Shown here: positions 7,043 to 15,716 of the stretch, in pieces
Position numbering within the stretch: the first letter of the stretch is position 1
Layout: every line of letters begins with the position of its first letter
Source of the DNA: Pseudodesulfovibrio thermohalotolerans
GTDB taxonomy: Bacteria > Desulfobacterota > Desulfovibrionia > Desulfovibrionales > Desulfovibrionaceae
NCBI RefSeq assembly: GCF_021353295.2
Contig: NZ_CP120635.1
Span: 62,001 to 126,000, forward strand
Direction: 5' to 3'
DNA: 64,000 nucleotides
The notes under the pieces: generated by a model
What the model was told of the DNA's origin: nothing
Seen by the model: the letters and a program-made list of their open reading frames with translations, nothing else
Database searches by the model: none
Translations under genes and position numbers: made by a program

Positions 7043-9187
7043 ATGTACGGATGGGCTGGAAAGATATTGCGAGTCAACCTGGACGACGGTTCCATAGTCA
7101 AGGAAGATACGTCCAAGTACCTGAATTATACCGGGGGCATCGGTTTCGGCTACAAGGTGGTCTTCGACGAGGCGCCCACGGCGGGTCCTTTTGACCCCGA
7201 GAACCGGATCATCTTCGCGGTGGGGCCGCTGACGGGCTCGCTGGCGCCCTCCACCGGGCGCTCCGAGGTCATCTCCATCTCGCCCCACGTCTACGCGCCC
7301 AAGTCCAAGCGCCCGCTGGTCACCCGTAGCGGTTTCGGAGGCTATTGGGGCGCGGAGCTGAAGTTCGCGGGCTACGACGCGGTGATCGTCCAGGGCAAGG
7401 CCAAGAAGCCGGTCTTCATCAACGTCGTGGACGACGAGGTGACCATCGAGGACGCCTCGGCCATGTGGGGCAAGGACACCTTCGAGACCCAGGACATGAT
7501 CAAGGCCAGGACGGGCGACGAAAAGACCCAGATCGCGGTCATCGGCCCCTCCGGCGAACGGCTGGTGCGCATCTCCCCGATCATACACCGCATCGGCAAC
7601 GCGGCGGGCCAGGGCGGCTTCGGCGCGGTCATGGGGTCCAAGAACCTCAAGGCCATCGCCATCCGGGGCACCAAGGGCGTCAAGGTCGCGGACAAGAAGA
7701 ACCTGATCCAGTACGTCAAGAGCGTGCGCGAGTTCCAGCCGGGCCCCCTAGGCTCCACCCCGCTGTCCACCGGCGCGCTCAGCTGGACTGAGAAGCACGT
7801 GGACCCCAAGGACATCAACAAGCAGGCCCTGCGCTTCGACCAGACCGAGAGCTGCGCCCCCTGGCTGAACAAGTACCACGTCAAGTCCCAGTCCTGCTAT
7901 TCCTGCCCCCAGGGGTGCTACTCCTACATGAACGTGGACGGCATGGGCGGCGGCGCGGTGAGCTGCACCCAGTGGTTCTACTCCTGGCTGGGCAACCGCG
8001 ACAAGGCCACCTTCCTGGCCAACCAACTGGCCAACAAGCTGGGCGTGGACACCTTCGAGATGTTCCCCATGATCCAGTTCGTCTGGTACCTCCAGGACAC
8101 CAAGGTGGGCGGCAAGGACCTGGTGCAGCTCCTCCATGAAAAGAAGCTGGTCAGCGACGAGATCATGGCCGGCCTCGAAAAGGGCCACTACCCGCCCAGG
8201 GGCGACTTCAGCACCGACGGCCTGGAGACCATGATGAACATGATCGCCTACCGTCAGGGCTTCCTGGGCGACGCCCTGGGCGAGGGATTCCGCCGGGCCA
8301 TGGACATCATCGCCGCCAAGTTCGAGTCCATGGGCATGAAGGAAGCCGCGCAGAAGACCATGCACTTCGAAAACATGGAAGGCATCATGGGCGGCGTCGT
8401 GGGCGGCAACGGCGGCTGGGGCATGTCGGCCCACTACGACCCGCGCACCTTCGGCTACTACTGGGCCGTGAACTTCGCGGTGGAGAACCGCGATCCCAAC
8501 CGCCACTCCATGACCAACCTGGTGGAATGGACCGGCCTGACCTTCGAACAGGCCATGCCCGTGGCCATCCGGCACTGGGGCGAGGAGATCGCGGAGAACG
8601 GCCTCAACGACCTGCACCGCAAGCGCGACGTCCCCCTGACCTGGAACGGCGAGAAGTCGGCCAAGGCCAACGCCTACCTGGGCCAGTTCATCCACTACCG
8701 CGGCTGCATCAAGGACAGCATCACGGTCTGCGACTGGGTCTTCCCGATCATGACCAGCGGCCGCAAGGACCGCGACTACACCGGCGACATCAGCGTGGAG
8801 TACAAGCTCTTCGAGCTGGTCACCGGCGAGAAGATGACCCAGAAGACCCTGGACGACAAGGCGGCCCGGATATGGGTCCTGCACCGGCTGCTGACCGCCA
8901 TGGAATGGGGCGGCGGCCGCAAGGTCAACCTGCGCGAGGAGCACGACCAGCTGCCCGACCACTTCTTCGCGCCCGTGGAGACCCGTCTGCTGCCGAGCTA
9001 CCCTCCGGCCGACCCGCCCCATCCCCCGCTGGTCCGGGAGAACTTCGAGGCGGTCAAGAACGAGTACTACAAGCTCATGGAGTGGGACCCCGAGACCGGC
9101 CTGCCCACCCGGAAGCTGATGAAGCGGCTGGGCATGGACGCCGAACTGGCGACCTTCGAGAAGAAGGCGTTCCCGCTCCCGGCGTAG
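7043..9187 (+). CDS. aor: Aldehyde ferredoxin oxidoreductase
   Basis: 714 residues with the AOR family start (YGWAGKILRVNLDDGS) and the pterin-binding N-terminal domain (GFGGYWGAELKFAGYDAVIV). The [4Fe-4S] motif CYSCPQGC lies near residues 285-293 with a fourth Cys near 562 (SITVCDW). The enzyme oxidises aldehydes to acids with ferredoxin using a tungsto- or molybdopterin cofactor. AAGGAG precedes the ATG and no signal peptide is seen, so it is cytoplasmic unless co-exported with the Tat ferredoxin in front. The iron alcohol dehydrogenase downstream could supply aldehyde or remove it. Confidence 0.94.
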   Translation: MYGWAGKILRVNLDDGSIVKEDTSKYLNYTGGIGFGYKVVFDEAPTAGPFDPENRIIFAVGPLTGSLAPSTGRSEVISISPHVYAPKSKRPLVTRSGFGGYWGAELKFAGYDAVIVQGKAKKPVFINVVDDEVTIEDASAMWGKDTFETQDMIKARTGDEKTQIAVIGPSGERLVRISPIIHRIGNAAGQGGFGAVMGSKNLKAIAIRGTKGVKVADKKNLIQYVKSVREFQPGPLGSTPLSTGALSWTEKHVDPKDINKQALRFDQTESCAPWLNKYHVKSQSCYSCPQGCYSYMNVDGMGGGAVSCTQWFYSWLGNRDKATFLANQLANKLGVDTFEMFPMIQFVWYLQDTKVGGKDLVQLLHEKKLVSDEIMAGLEKGHYPPRGDFSTDGLETMMNMIAYRQGFLGDALGEGFRRAMDIIAAKFESMGMKEAAQKTMHFENMEGIMGGVVGGNGGWGMSAHYDPRTFGYYWAVNFAVENRDPNRHSMTNLVEWTGLTFEQAMPVAIRHWGEEIAENGLNDLHRKRDVPLTWNGEKSAKANAYLGQFIHYRGCIKDSITVCDWVFPIMTSGRKDRDYTGDISVEYKLFELVTGEKMTQKTLDDKAARIWVLHRLLTAMEWGGGRKVNLREEHDQLPDHFFAPVETRLLPSYPPADPPHPPLVRENFEAVKNEYYKLMEWDPETGLPTRKLMKRLGMDAELATFEKKAFPLPA

Positions 9188-9232
9188 GGGCAACCGTTCC
9201 TGGTTCACCTCCGTGGCAGGAGCGTTCAACAA

Positions 9233-9269
9233 CCCCGGCCCCCCCACCGTCCTTCCCGGGGGGCCGGGG
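9233..9269 (+). terminator. GC-only 12-bp hairpin between AOR and the radical SAM gene
   Basis: CCCCGGCCCCCC (9233-9244) pairs perfectly with GGGGGGCCGGGG (9258-9269). No T-run follows, so it more likely tunes mRNA processing or partial termination inside the operon than ending it. Confidence 0.4.
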
Positions 9270-9316
9270 CATACCGTCCGGGGCGGACGCGCCCGGGACC
9301 AAACCTAGGAGGATGG

Positions 9317-10714
9317 ATGAAGGCATTGCTCCTGACCCCTCCCGCACCCCGGCTCTGGAACCCGTCCACGGCCGAAGAGGACCTGCTCCCGGCAAAGACC
9401 TGGGTTCCCCTCGGCATCGCCTATCTGACCAGCGCCCTGCGCGCCAACGCCGTTACGACCGTGTTCCGCGACCTGCACGGGGAGACCTGGCCCGAGGTCG
9501 CCGCCCTGCTCGAACGCGAGCAGCCCGACCTGGTGGGCATCAGCTGCTTCACCCTGGGCCGGACCAACGCCGACCGCCTCGCCTCCGAGGCCCGGCGCGT
9601 CCTGCCCCAAGCGCGCATCGTCGTGGGCGGGCCGCACGCCACCTTCTTTCCGGAGCACGTCCTCGCCAACCCCGCCGTGGACGTGGTGGTCCTGGGCGAG
9701 GGCGAGGAGACCATCGTCGAACTGGCGGACTGTTTCGAGCGGGGCGGCGACCTCGCCGAAATCCCCGGCCTGGCCCTGCGCACTGCGGGCGGCGTGCTCC
9801 GCACCCGGGCCAGGGAGCGGTCCACGGACCTGGACGGCCTGGCCTTCCCGGCCTACGACGCCTTTGATCTCGCCGAATACAAGTCCCCCGAGATTCCGCC
9901 GCAATACCGGGACCTCGTCGGGACCCACGTGCTCAGCTCGCGCGGCTGCCCCTTCCACTGCGGCTTCTGCTCCGTGAACCGGTTCTTCGAGGGCCGCTGG
10001 GCCAGGCGCTCGCCGGCCAACGTGGCCGACGAGGTCGAGCGGCTCGTGACGGACCTCGGCGTCGGCCATCTCTACTTTTCCGACGACCTGTTCACCCTGG
10101 ACCGGCAGCGCATCCTCGACCTCTGCCGGGAGATCGCGGAGCGCGGGCTGCGCTTCGCCTGGATGGCCGAGACCCGCGTGGACCTGGTGGACGGGGAGCT
10201 GCTCGCCCGGATGCGCGAGGCCGGATGCTACCGGATCTACTACGGGGTGGAGTCCGGCAGCCCGCGCGTGCTCAAGGCGGCCAACAAAGGGTTCACCGCC
10301 GACCAGGTCCGCGAGGCCTTTGCCCTGACCCACGGGGCGGGGATCGAGCCGTGCTGCTTCCTCATGGTCGGCAACCCCGGCGAGAACCCCGAGACCATCG
10401 AGGAGACCGTGGCGCTCATCCGCGAGATCCGCCCGGCGACCATGCCCATCCTGGGCATCAACACCCTGCTTCCGGCCTCTCCCCAGTACGAGCGGGCCAA
10501 GGCGGCGGGGCTGATCAGCGACGGGTACTGGCTCGGCAAGGACGCGCCGCCCCCGTACACCCTGGAGCACGATGTGGACGATCTGATCCATCTGCAGATG
10601 CTCCTGACCAGGGGCATCGCCCCGCAGGTTTACGAGCAACTGCGCGCCATGGGCTTCGACGAGAAATACTTCCTCATGCGCCGCATGGCCAAGGGGATGG
10701 ACGGCCGGGCGTGA
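9317..10714 (+). CDS. B12-binding-domain radical SAM protein (BchE/P-methylase-like)
   Basis: 465 residues. An N-terminal cobalamin-binding-like Rossmann domain (residues 1-140: GIAYLTSALRAN, VVVGGPHATFFPEHVL, VVLGEGEETIVEL) precedes a radical SAM core with CPFHCGFC near residue 215 (C-x3-C-x2-C). The motif RDLHG stands where the B12 ligand DxHxxG is expected but does not match fully. AGGAGG precedes the ATG. The substrate cannot be told; the position between AOR and the alcohol dehydrogenase suggests a role in the same pathway or in its cofactor. Confidence 0.85.
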   Translation: MKALLLTPPAPRLWNPSTAEEDLLPAKTWVPLGIAYLTSALRANAVTTVFRDLHGETWPEVAALLEREQPDLVGISCFTLGRTNADRLASEARRVLPQARIVVGGPHATFFPEHVLANPAVDVVVLGEGEETIVELADCFERGGDLAEIPGLALRTAGGVLRTRARERSTDLDGLAFPAYDAFDLAEYKSPEIPPQYRDLVGTHVLSSRGCPFHCGFCSVNRFFEGRWARRSPANVADEVERLVTDLGVGHLYFSDDLFTLDRQRILDLCREIAERGLRFAWMAETRVDLVDGELLARMREAGCYRIYYGVESGSPRVLKAANKGFTADQVREAFALTHGAGIEPCCFLMVGNPGENPETIEETVALIREIRPATMPILGINTLLPASPQYERAKAAGLISDGYWLGKDAPPPYTLEHDVDDLIHLQMLLTRGIAPQVYEQLRAMGFDEKYFLMRRMAKGMDGRA

Positions 10715-10784
10715 CGGGCCCAGGGCGGGGCGGCGACCTCTTGCAGACAACCGCCCGGAGAGAAAAGATTTTTTTCGTACCGCC

Positions 10785-10813
10785 TTGATCGCGGATGGGC
10801 AAGGCGCTATACA
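10785..10813 (+). promoter_or_regulatory. Candidate sigma-70 promoter before the alcohol dehydrogenase
   Basis: TTGATC (10785-10790), a 17-base spacer and TATACA (10808-10813). The GTG start lies 20 bases beyond the -10 box with AAGGAA between, so the leader would be very short. It is an internal promoter that could uncouple the dehydrogenase and two-component genes from AOR. Confidence 0.4.
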
Positions 10814-10832
10814 TGAAACAAAAGGAATCACC

Positions 10833-11975
10833 GTGGACATATTCAAAGTCGCCATACCGGAAGTGATCTTCGGACGGGGGAGCCTGCAATACGCCAGCAT
10901 CTGTGCGAAAAGGCTCGGCGCGTCCAAGCTGTTCGTGGTCTCCGACCCCGGCGTGGAGCGCGCGGGCTGGGTGGAGGCGCTCCTCGACATCCTGCGCAAG
11001 GAACAGCTGGACTTCGTCTATTTCAATGACGTGGTTCCCAACCCGCGCGACTTCCAGGTCCACAACGGCGCGGACCTCTACCGCCGCGAAGAGGCGGACG
11101 TGGTCATGGCTCTGGGCGGCGGCAGCCCCATGGACGCGGCCAAGGGCATCGCCCTGATCGTCAGCAACGGGGGCGAGATCGCCGACTACGAGGGGGCCAA
11201 CATGGTCCGCCGCCCCCTGCCGCCCATGGTCTTCATCCCCACCACCATGGGCAGCGAGTCGAACATCTCGCAGTTCACGGTGGTCACCGACGTGGAGCGG
11301 CGGGTGAAGATGACGGTCATCAGCCGGACCCTGGTCCCGAACATCTCCATCACCGACCCGCTGCTGCTCGAAACCCTGAGCCGGGACCAGATCATCCCGC
11401 CCCTGTTCGACTCCCTGGCCCACGCCGTGGAGTCCTACGTCTCGCCCATCGCCAATCCGTTCACCGAGGCCTGGAGCCTCAAGGGGCTGGACCTGCTCAT
11501 CCGACACATCCGCCCCGCCCTGGAGCACCGCAGGCTGGAGGACCTCGAACAGCTGGCCATCGCCGGGACCTCCTCGGGCATGGCCTTCACCAACGCCAGC
11601 GTCGGCCTCGGCCACGCCCTGGCCCACGCCCTGGGCGGCATGCACGACGTGGTCCACGGCACGGCCCACTCCCTGCTCCTGCCCAGCGTCATGCGCTTCA
11701 ACCTCCCGGTATGCGCGCCCAAGATGGCCAAGATCGGCGAGATCATCACCGGCAAGCGGCTCGGAACGGACGAGGCCACGGCCCTGGCGGGCATCGAGGC
11801 CCTGGAGCAGCTGCGGGAGGAGATCGGCATCCCCTGCCGTCTGCGCGAGATCCTGCCGGACCGGACCATGCTGCCCCAGGCGAGCCACAACGCGGTCAAG
11901 GACATCTGCCTGCTGACCAACCCCCGGCAGGCGGACTGGAAGGACATCCTGAACATCTACTACGAGATGTGGTGA
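10833..11975 (+). CDS. Iron-containing (group III) alcohol dehydrogenase
   Basis: 380 residues. It has the family's nucleotide loop (ALGGGSPMDAAKGIAL, about residue 90) and metal ligands in DSLAHAVESY, HALAHALGG and HDVVHGTAHS. It interconverts alcohols and aldehydes with NAD(H). Paired with AOR it gives an alcohol to aldehyde to acid route, or the reverse. The GTG at 10833 was chosen because AAAGGAA is upstream and family members begin near FKVAIPEVIFGRGSL; the longer reading from 10785 would run through the -35 and -10 boxes. Confidence 0.93.
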   Translation: MDIFKVAIPEVIFGRGSLQYASICAKRLGASKLFVVSDPGVERAGWVEALLDILRKEQLDFVYFNDVVPNPRDFQVHNGADLYRREEADVVMALGGGSPMDAAKGIALIVSNGGEIADYEGANMVRRPLPPMVFIPTTMGSESNISQFTVVTDVERRVKMTVISRTLVPNISITDPLLLETLSRDQIIPPLFDSLAHAVESYVSPIANPFTEAWSLKGLDLLIRHIRPALEHRRLEDLEQLAIAGTSSGMAFTNASVGLGHALAHALGGMHDVVHGTAHSLLLPSVMRFNLPVCAPKMAKIGEIITGKRLGTDEATALAGIEALEQLREEIGIPCRLREILPDRTMLPQASHNAVKDICLLTNPRQADWKDILNIYYEMW

Positions 11976-11976
11976 C

Positions 11977-13215
11977 ATGAGCAGGGAAGACGGCAACGGA
12001 GACTCCGGCGTCAGCGCGAGCCTCGACGACATCATCGGCATCGAGTCCATCAAGCTCGGGTTCTTCAAGGAAGTCCAGAAGACCATCAACGAGCTCAAGG
12101 CCTCGAACATCGAGCTCGAACGCAAGCGCCGCGACGTCCAGGACATCCTCAACGGCATCCCCGACGTGGTCGCCGTGGTTTCCCGCGAGTACAAGGTGCT
12201 CTCGGTGAACAGCGCCTTCTACGAGACCTACGGCAGCCGCGACCCCATCGGCCTGCCCTGCTACCGGGTGTTCAAGGGCGCGGACAAGCCGTGCCTGCCC
12301 TGCCCCCTGCTCATGGCCAGGGAGGAGGGCCGCAAGGTCTGCCGCCAGTTGCAGATCATGAACATCGACGGCGAGAACAGGCAGATCGAGTGCTCCGCCG
12401 CGCTCATGCCCGGCACCGGCGACGCGCCGGGCAAGGTCCTGCTCCTGCACCGCGACGTGACCGTGGAGAAGCAGTACCAGGCCAAATATTTCCAGGCCGA
12501 GCGCATGGCCACCGTGGGCGTGCTGGCCGAGGGCGTGGCCCACGAGATCAACAACCCCCTGACCTCCATCCGGGGCTTTGCCGAGGCCTTGTCCGGCCAC
12601 CTGGGCCGGCTGGGCGCCTGCCTCAAGGACGGCGAGCAGTGCAACGACCTGCTCGAAACCTTCGAGGAGTATCTCGACATCGTGCTCCAGGAGTGCAACC
12701 GGTGTTCGGAGATCGTCCAGAACCTCCTCAGCTTCGGCCACCGCGACGTGCGCTCCATGACCATCGTCAACATCAACAACATCATCGTCAACTGCCTGAA
12801 GCTGCTCCAGCCCAGGCTGGCATCCCTGCCGTCCGGGGTCATCGGCCTCTCCCTGTCCGAGGAGGAGCCGTGCCTCATGGGCCATCCGGGCGAGCTGATG
12901 CAGGTGGCGCTCAACCTGATCGTCAACGCCCTGTACGAAGTCCGCGACACGGGCGGCACCATCCGCATCACCACCAGCGTGACAGGGAGCATGATCCAGC
13001 TGCGGGTCTCGGACACGGGCAAGGGGTTCGAGCCCGAGGACGCGGAAAAGCTGTTCCAGCCCTTCTTCACCACCAAGCCCGCCGGCCAGGGCATCGGCAT
13101 CGGCCTGTCCACCTGCTACAACATCATCATGAAGCACGGCGGCGAGATAACCGCCACGAGCGAGCCGGGCAAGGGCGCCGTCTTCGAGGTCATCCTGCCC
13201 CGGCTGGAGGAGTAG
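11977..13215 (+). CDS. PAS-domain sensor histidine kinase
   Basis: 412 residues, no membrane segments, so cytoplasmic. An N-terminal coiled coil (about 25-55) leads to a PAS domain with an unusual Cys cluster (CYRVFKGADKPCLPCPL, near 88-104). A HisKA domain with H-box VAHEINNPLTSIRGF (near 180) and a HATPase_c domain (DTGKGFEPEDAEKLF, GIGIGLSTCYNI) follow. It starts one base after the dehydrogenase stop and is followed 7 bases later by its response regulator. The Cys cluster suggests redox or aldehyde sensing; this is inference. Confidence 0.92.
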   Translation: MSREDGNGDSGVSASLDDIIGIESIKLGFFKEVQKTINELKASNIELERKRRDVQDILNGIPDVVAVVSREYKVLSVNSAFYETYGSRDPIGLPCYRVFKGADKPCLPCPLLMAREEGRKVCRQLQIMNIDGENRQIECSAALMPGTGDAPGKVLLLHRDVTVEKQYQAKYFQAERMATVGVLAEGVAHEINNPLTSIRGFAEALSGHLGRLGACLKDGEQCNDLLETFEEYLDIVLQECNRCSEIVQNLLSFGHRDVRSMTIVNINNIIVNCLKLLQPRLASLPSGVIGLSLSEEEPCLMGHPGELMQVALNLIVNALYEVRDTGGTIRITTSVTGSMIQLRVSDTGKGFEPEDAEKLFQPFFTTKPAGQGIGIGLSTCYNIIMKHGGEITATSEPGKGAVFEVILPRLEE

Positions 13216-13222
13216 CCGCGCC

Positions 13223-14560
13223 ATGACCGCCCCTGAAACCAACCGCATCCTGGTGGTGGACGACGAGCCGTTCATCCGCAAGCTGGCCGAACGAGAACTG
13301 GCCCTGCCCGGCAGGGAGGTGACCACCGCGGCCACGGCGGCGCAGGCCCTGCGTCTGGCCAAGCGGAACGGATTCGACGTGGTCCTGCTGGACGTCCGGC
13401 TGCCCGACGGCAACGGCAACCGGCTCCTGGAGCACTTCCGGGAGACCCTGCCCGACGTCGAGGTCATCATGATCACCGGCTACTCCGAGGTGGACAGCGC
13501 GGTGGAGGCCATGAAGGCCGGGGCCTACGACTACGTGACCAAGCCCTTCTCCCTGGACCGCATGAACCTGCTCATCGACCGCGCCTACCAGCGGCGGCTC
13601 ATGCAGCGGGAGCTGCGCATGAACAAGGGGGGCAAGGCCAGGGCGACGCTCATCGGGACCTCGGCGCCCATGCGCCAGATCGGGTTCCTGGTGGACAAGG
13701 TCGCGCTCACGGACGCGCCGGTGCTGATCACCGGGGAGAGCGGCGTGGGCAAGAACGTGGTCGTCAACGTCCTGCACAGCCGCAGCTCGCGGGCGGAGAT
13801 GCCGCTCATCGTCAAGAACTGCGGCGCGTTCAACAAGGAGCTGCTGCGCAGCGAGCTGTTCGGCTACTGCAAGGGCGCGTTCACCGGGGCCGAAACCTCC
13901 CAGGAGGGCGTTCTGGCCCAGGCGGACAAGGGGACACTGTTCTTCGACGAGGTGGGCGAGCTGCCCCTGGAGGTCCAGGCCATGCTGCTTCGGGTCTTCG
14001 AGTCCCAGACCTACCGCCGCGTGGGCGACCGCGAGGAGCGGTCCGTGGACGTCCGCTTCCTCTTCGCCACCAACCGCGACCTGGCCAGGGAGGTGGAGGA
14101 AGGCCGCTTCCACGAGGCCCTGTACCATCGGCTGAACGTCTTCCGCATCGACATTCCCCCGCTCAGGGAGCGCAAGGAGGACATCCCGCAGCTCATCGAG
14201 CACTTCCTGCAGAACCTCTACCCGGACCGGCCGCCCTACCGGCTGTCCAAGCGCGCCGGGCAGAGCATGATCGCCTACGACTGGCCGGGCAACGTCCGCG
14301 AGCTGCGCAACGTCATCGAGCGGGGCATCATCCTGGCCGAAAACGACCTGATCACCACCAAGTGCCTGCCCTCGGACATCGCCGACTCCCTGGAGCAGGG
14401 CGAACCGCTCGCCGCGCTGCCCACCCTGGAGCAGCAGGAGAAACGGTACATCCTGCGGGTCATGGAGCACGTCGACCAGAACCGCACCCAGGCCGCGCGC
14501 ATCCTCGGCATCGGGCGCAAGACCCTGTACCGCAAGCTGCGCTCCTTCGAGGAATCCTGA
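13223..14560 (+). CDS. Sigma-54-dependent NtrC-type response regulator
   Basis: 445 residues. The receiver has acidic pocket VVDDEPF, phosphoacceptor [13 protein letters not shown] and Lys in YVTKPF. The AAA+ domain has Walker A GESGVGKN, an intact GAFTGAETS loop for sigma-54 contact and Walker [13 protein letters not shown] Fis-type helix-turn-helix ends the protein ([20 protein letters not shown]). It is the partner of the kinase in front and presumably activates the candidate -24/-12 promoter at 6292 and thus its own operon. Confidence 0.94.
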   Translation: MTAPETNRILVVDDEPFIRKLAERELALPGREVTTAATAAQALRLAKRNGFDVVLLDVRLPDGNGNRLLEHFRETLPDVEVIMITGYSEVDSAVEAMKAGAYDYVTKPFSLDRMNLLIDRAYQRRLMQRELRMNKGGKARATLIGTSAPMRQIGFLVDKVALTDAPVLITGESGVGKNVVVNVLHSRSSRAEMPLIVKNCGAFNKELLRSELFGYCKGAFTGAETSQEGVLAQADKGTLFFDEVGELPLEVQAMLLRVFESQTYRRVGDREERSVDVRFLFATNRDLAREVEEGRFHEALYHRLNVFRIDIPPLRERKEDIPQLIEHFLQNLYPDRPPYRLSKRAGQSMIAYDWPGNVRELRNVIERGIILAENDLITTKCLPSDIADSLEQGEPLAALPTLEQQEKRYILRVMEHVDQNRTQAARILGIGRKTLYRKLRSFEES

Positions 14561-14573
14561 TCCGATCCGCCCG

Positions 14574-15611
14574 TTAGCGGGTCTGCAACAGCATCAGCCC
14601 GACCAGGGCGGCCAGCAGCGCGGTCCAGATGAGGGCCGCGCGCAGGGTGGCCTTCTTGGCGCGCTCTTTTTCATACCAGGAAAGGGGACGGATGCCCTGG
14701 GCCAGGAAGGTGACCACGCCCGCCAGGTTCAGGCAGATGACGTTGACCGCGAAGAGCAGCCCCGCGCCGCCCGCCTCCGGGAGCATGGACGCGCCCAGGA
14801 ACAGGCCGCAGGCGATGAGCGGCGGGAGCAGGGACAGGGCGACCATAACCCCCACCAGGGAGGTGGGCACGCCCAGGGTCACGGTGATGATCCCGGCCGC
14901 GCCCGAGACCATGGCCAGGACGATGTCGGAAAATTCGGTCACGCTGCGGCTCATCAGCTCTTCGGACGGGTCGGGCAGGCCGAGCAGCAGCCCGGCTCCG
15001 GCGGACAGCGCGAAGCACAAAACCACGCCCACGGCCAGGGTCTTGATGGACTCCCAGGTGAGCTTCCTGTCCCCCAGGGTGGTGGCCAGGGCCAGCCCCA
15101 CGTTGGGGCCGAGCAGCGGGGCCAGGACCATGGCCCCGATGATGATCGCCACGTTGCCGCGCATGAGGCCGATGATCCCCACCAGCGACGAGAACAGCAC
15201 GAGCATGGCGTAGTGCCGGGAGAGCAGGGTCGTGTCCAGGACGTCGGCATACAACTCCTCGCGGCTGATGCGGCCGTTGCCGTTGCCCTTTGCCTCTTCC
15301 TCCTGGAATTGGTCCCCGCTCTTCTTCGCCTCCTCTTCCTTGGTCAGCGGGTCCAGCCGGGGCAGGGTCGCCTCGGCCGGGTAGACCACGATCCGGTACT
15401 TGTCGGTCCAGGCGAAGAGGTTCTCCAGCTTGTCCAGGACGTCCTCGGTCTCGCGCACGTCCAGGACCACGCGGAAGGACAGGGACTCGCCGTCGTCCAG
15501 GGGGGAACCCCAGAACACGTAGCCCTCGTCGGACTGGCGTTCCTCAAGGGACTTGGCCACCTCCTCCTTGTCCTTGCGGGGGGTGACGATCTCTATGACG
15601 CGCAATGCCAT
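14574..15611 (-). CDS. TIGR00341/DUF389 family membrane protein
   Basis: 345 residues. A soluble N-terminal ferredoxin-like domain (about 1-115, starting RVIEIVTPRKDKEEVAKSL) precedes six or so membrane segments (from HYAMLVLFSSLVGIIGLM to ALIWTALLAALVGLML). DUF389 proteins are widespread and their transport role is not established. The gene converges on the response regulator with 13 bases between the stops, so it is not part of that operon. Confidence 0.85.
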   Translation of the reverse strand: MALRVIEIVTPRKDKEEVAKSLEERQSDEGYVFWGSPLDDGESLSFRVVLDVRETEDVLDKLENLFAWTDKYRIVVYPAEATLPRLDPLTKEEEAKKSGDQFQEEEAKGNGNGRISREELYADVLDTTLLSRHYAMLVLFSSLVGIIGLMRGNVAIIIGAMVLAPLLGPNVGLALATTLGDRKLTWESIKTLAVGVVLCFALSAGAGLLLGLPDPSEELMSRSVTEFSDIVLAMVSGAAGIITVTLGVPTSLVGVMVALSLLPPLIACGLFLGASMLPEAGGAGLLFAVNVICLNLAGVVTFLAQGIRPLSWYEKERAKKATLRAALIWTALLAALVGLMLLQTR

Positions 15612-15716
15612 GCAATACCTCGCAATGGTTGATCCGCGAGGAGTAGCACAAAGGGCGGGGGGAGTACATGCGCCGGTCGGCCCGCCCCCCTTGCGGAGAG
15701 CGGGCCGCCGTCCGCA

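Noticed and set aside
7748..9247. A 499-codon frame antisense to AOR
   Set aside because: Low-complexity shadow frame opposite a well-conserved enzyme.
9305..10999. A 564-codon frame antisense to the radical SAM gene
   Set aside because: No recognisable domain and the opposite strand carries the CPFHCGFC enzyme.
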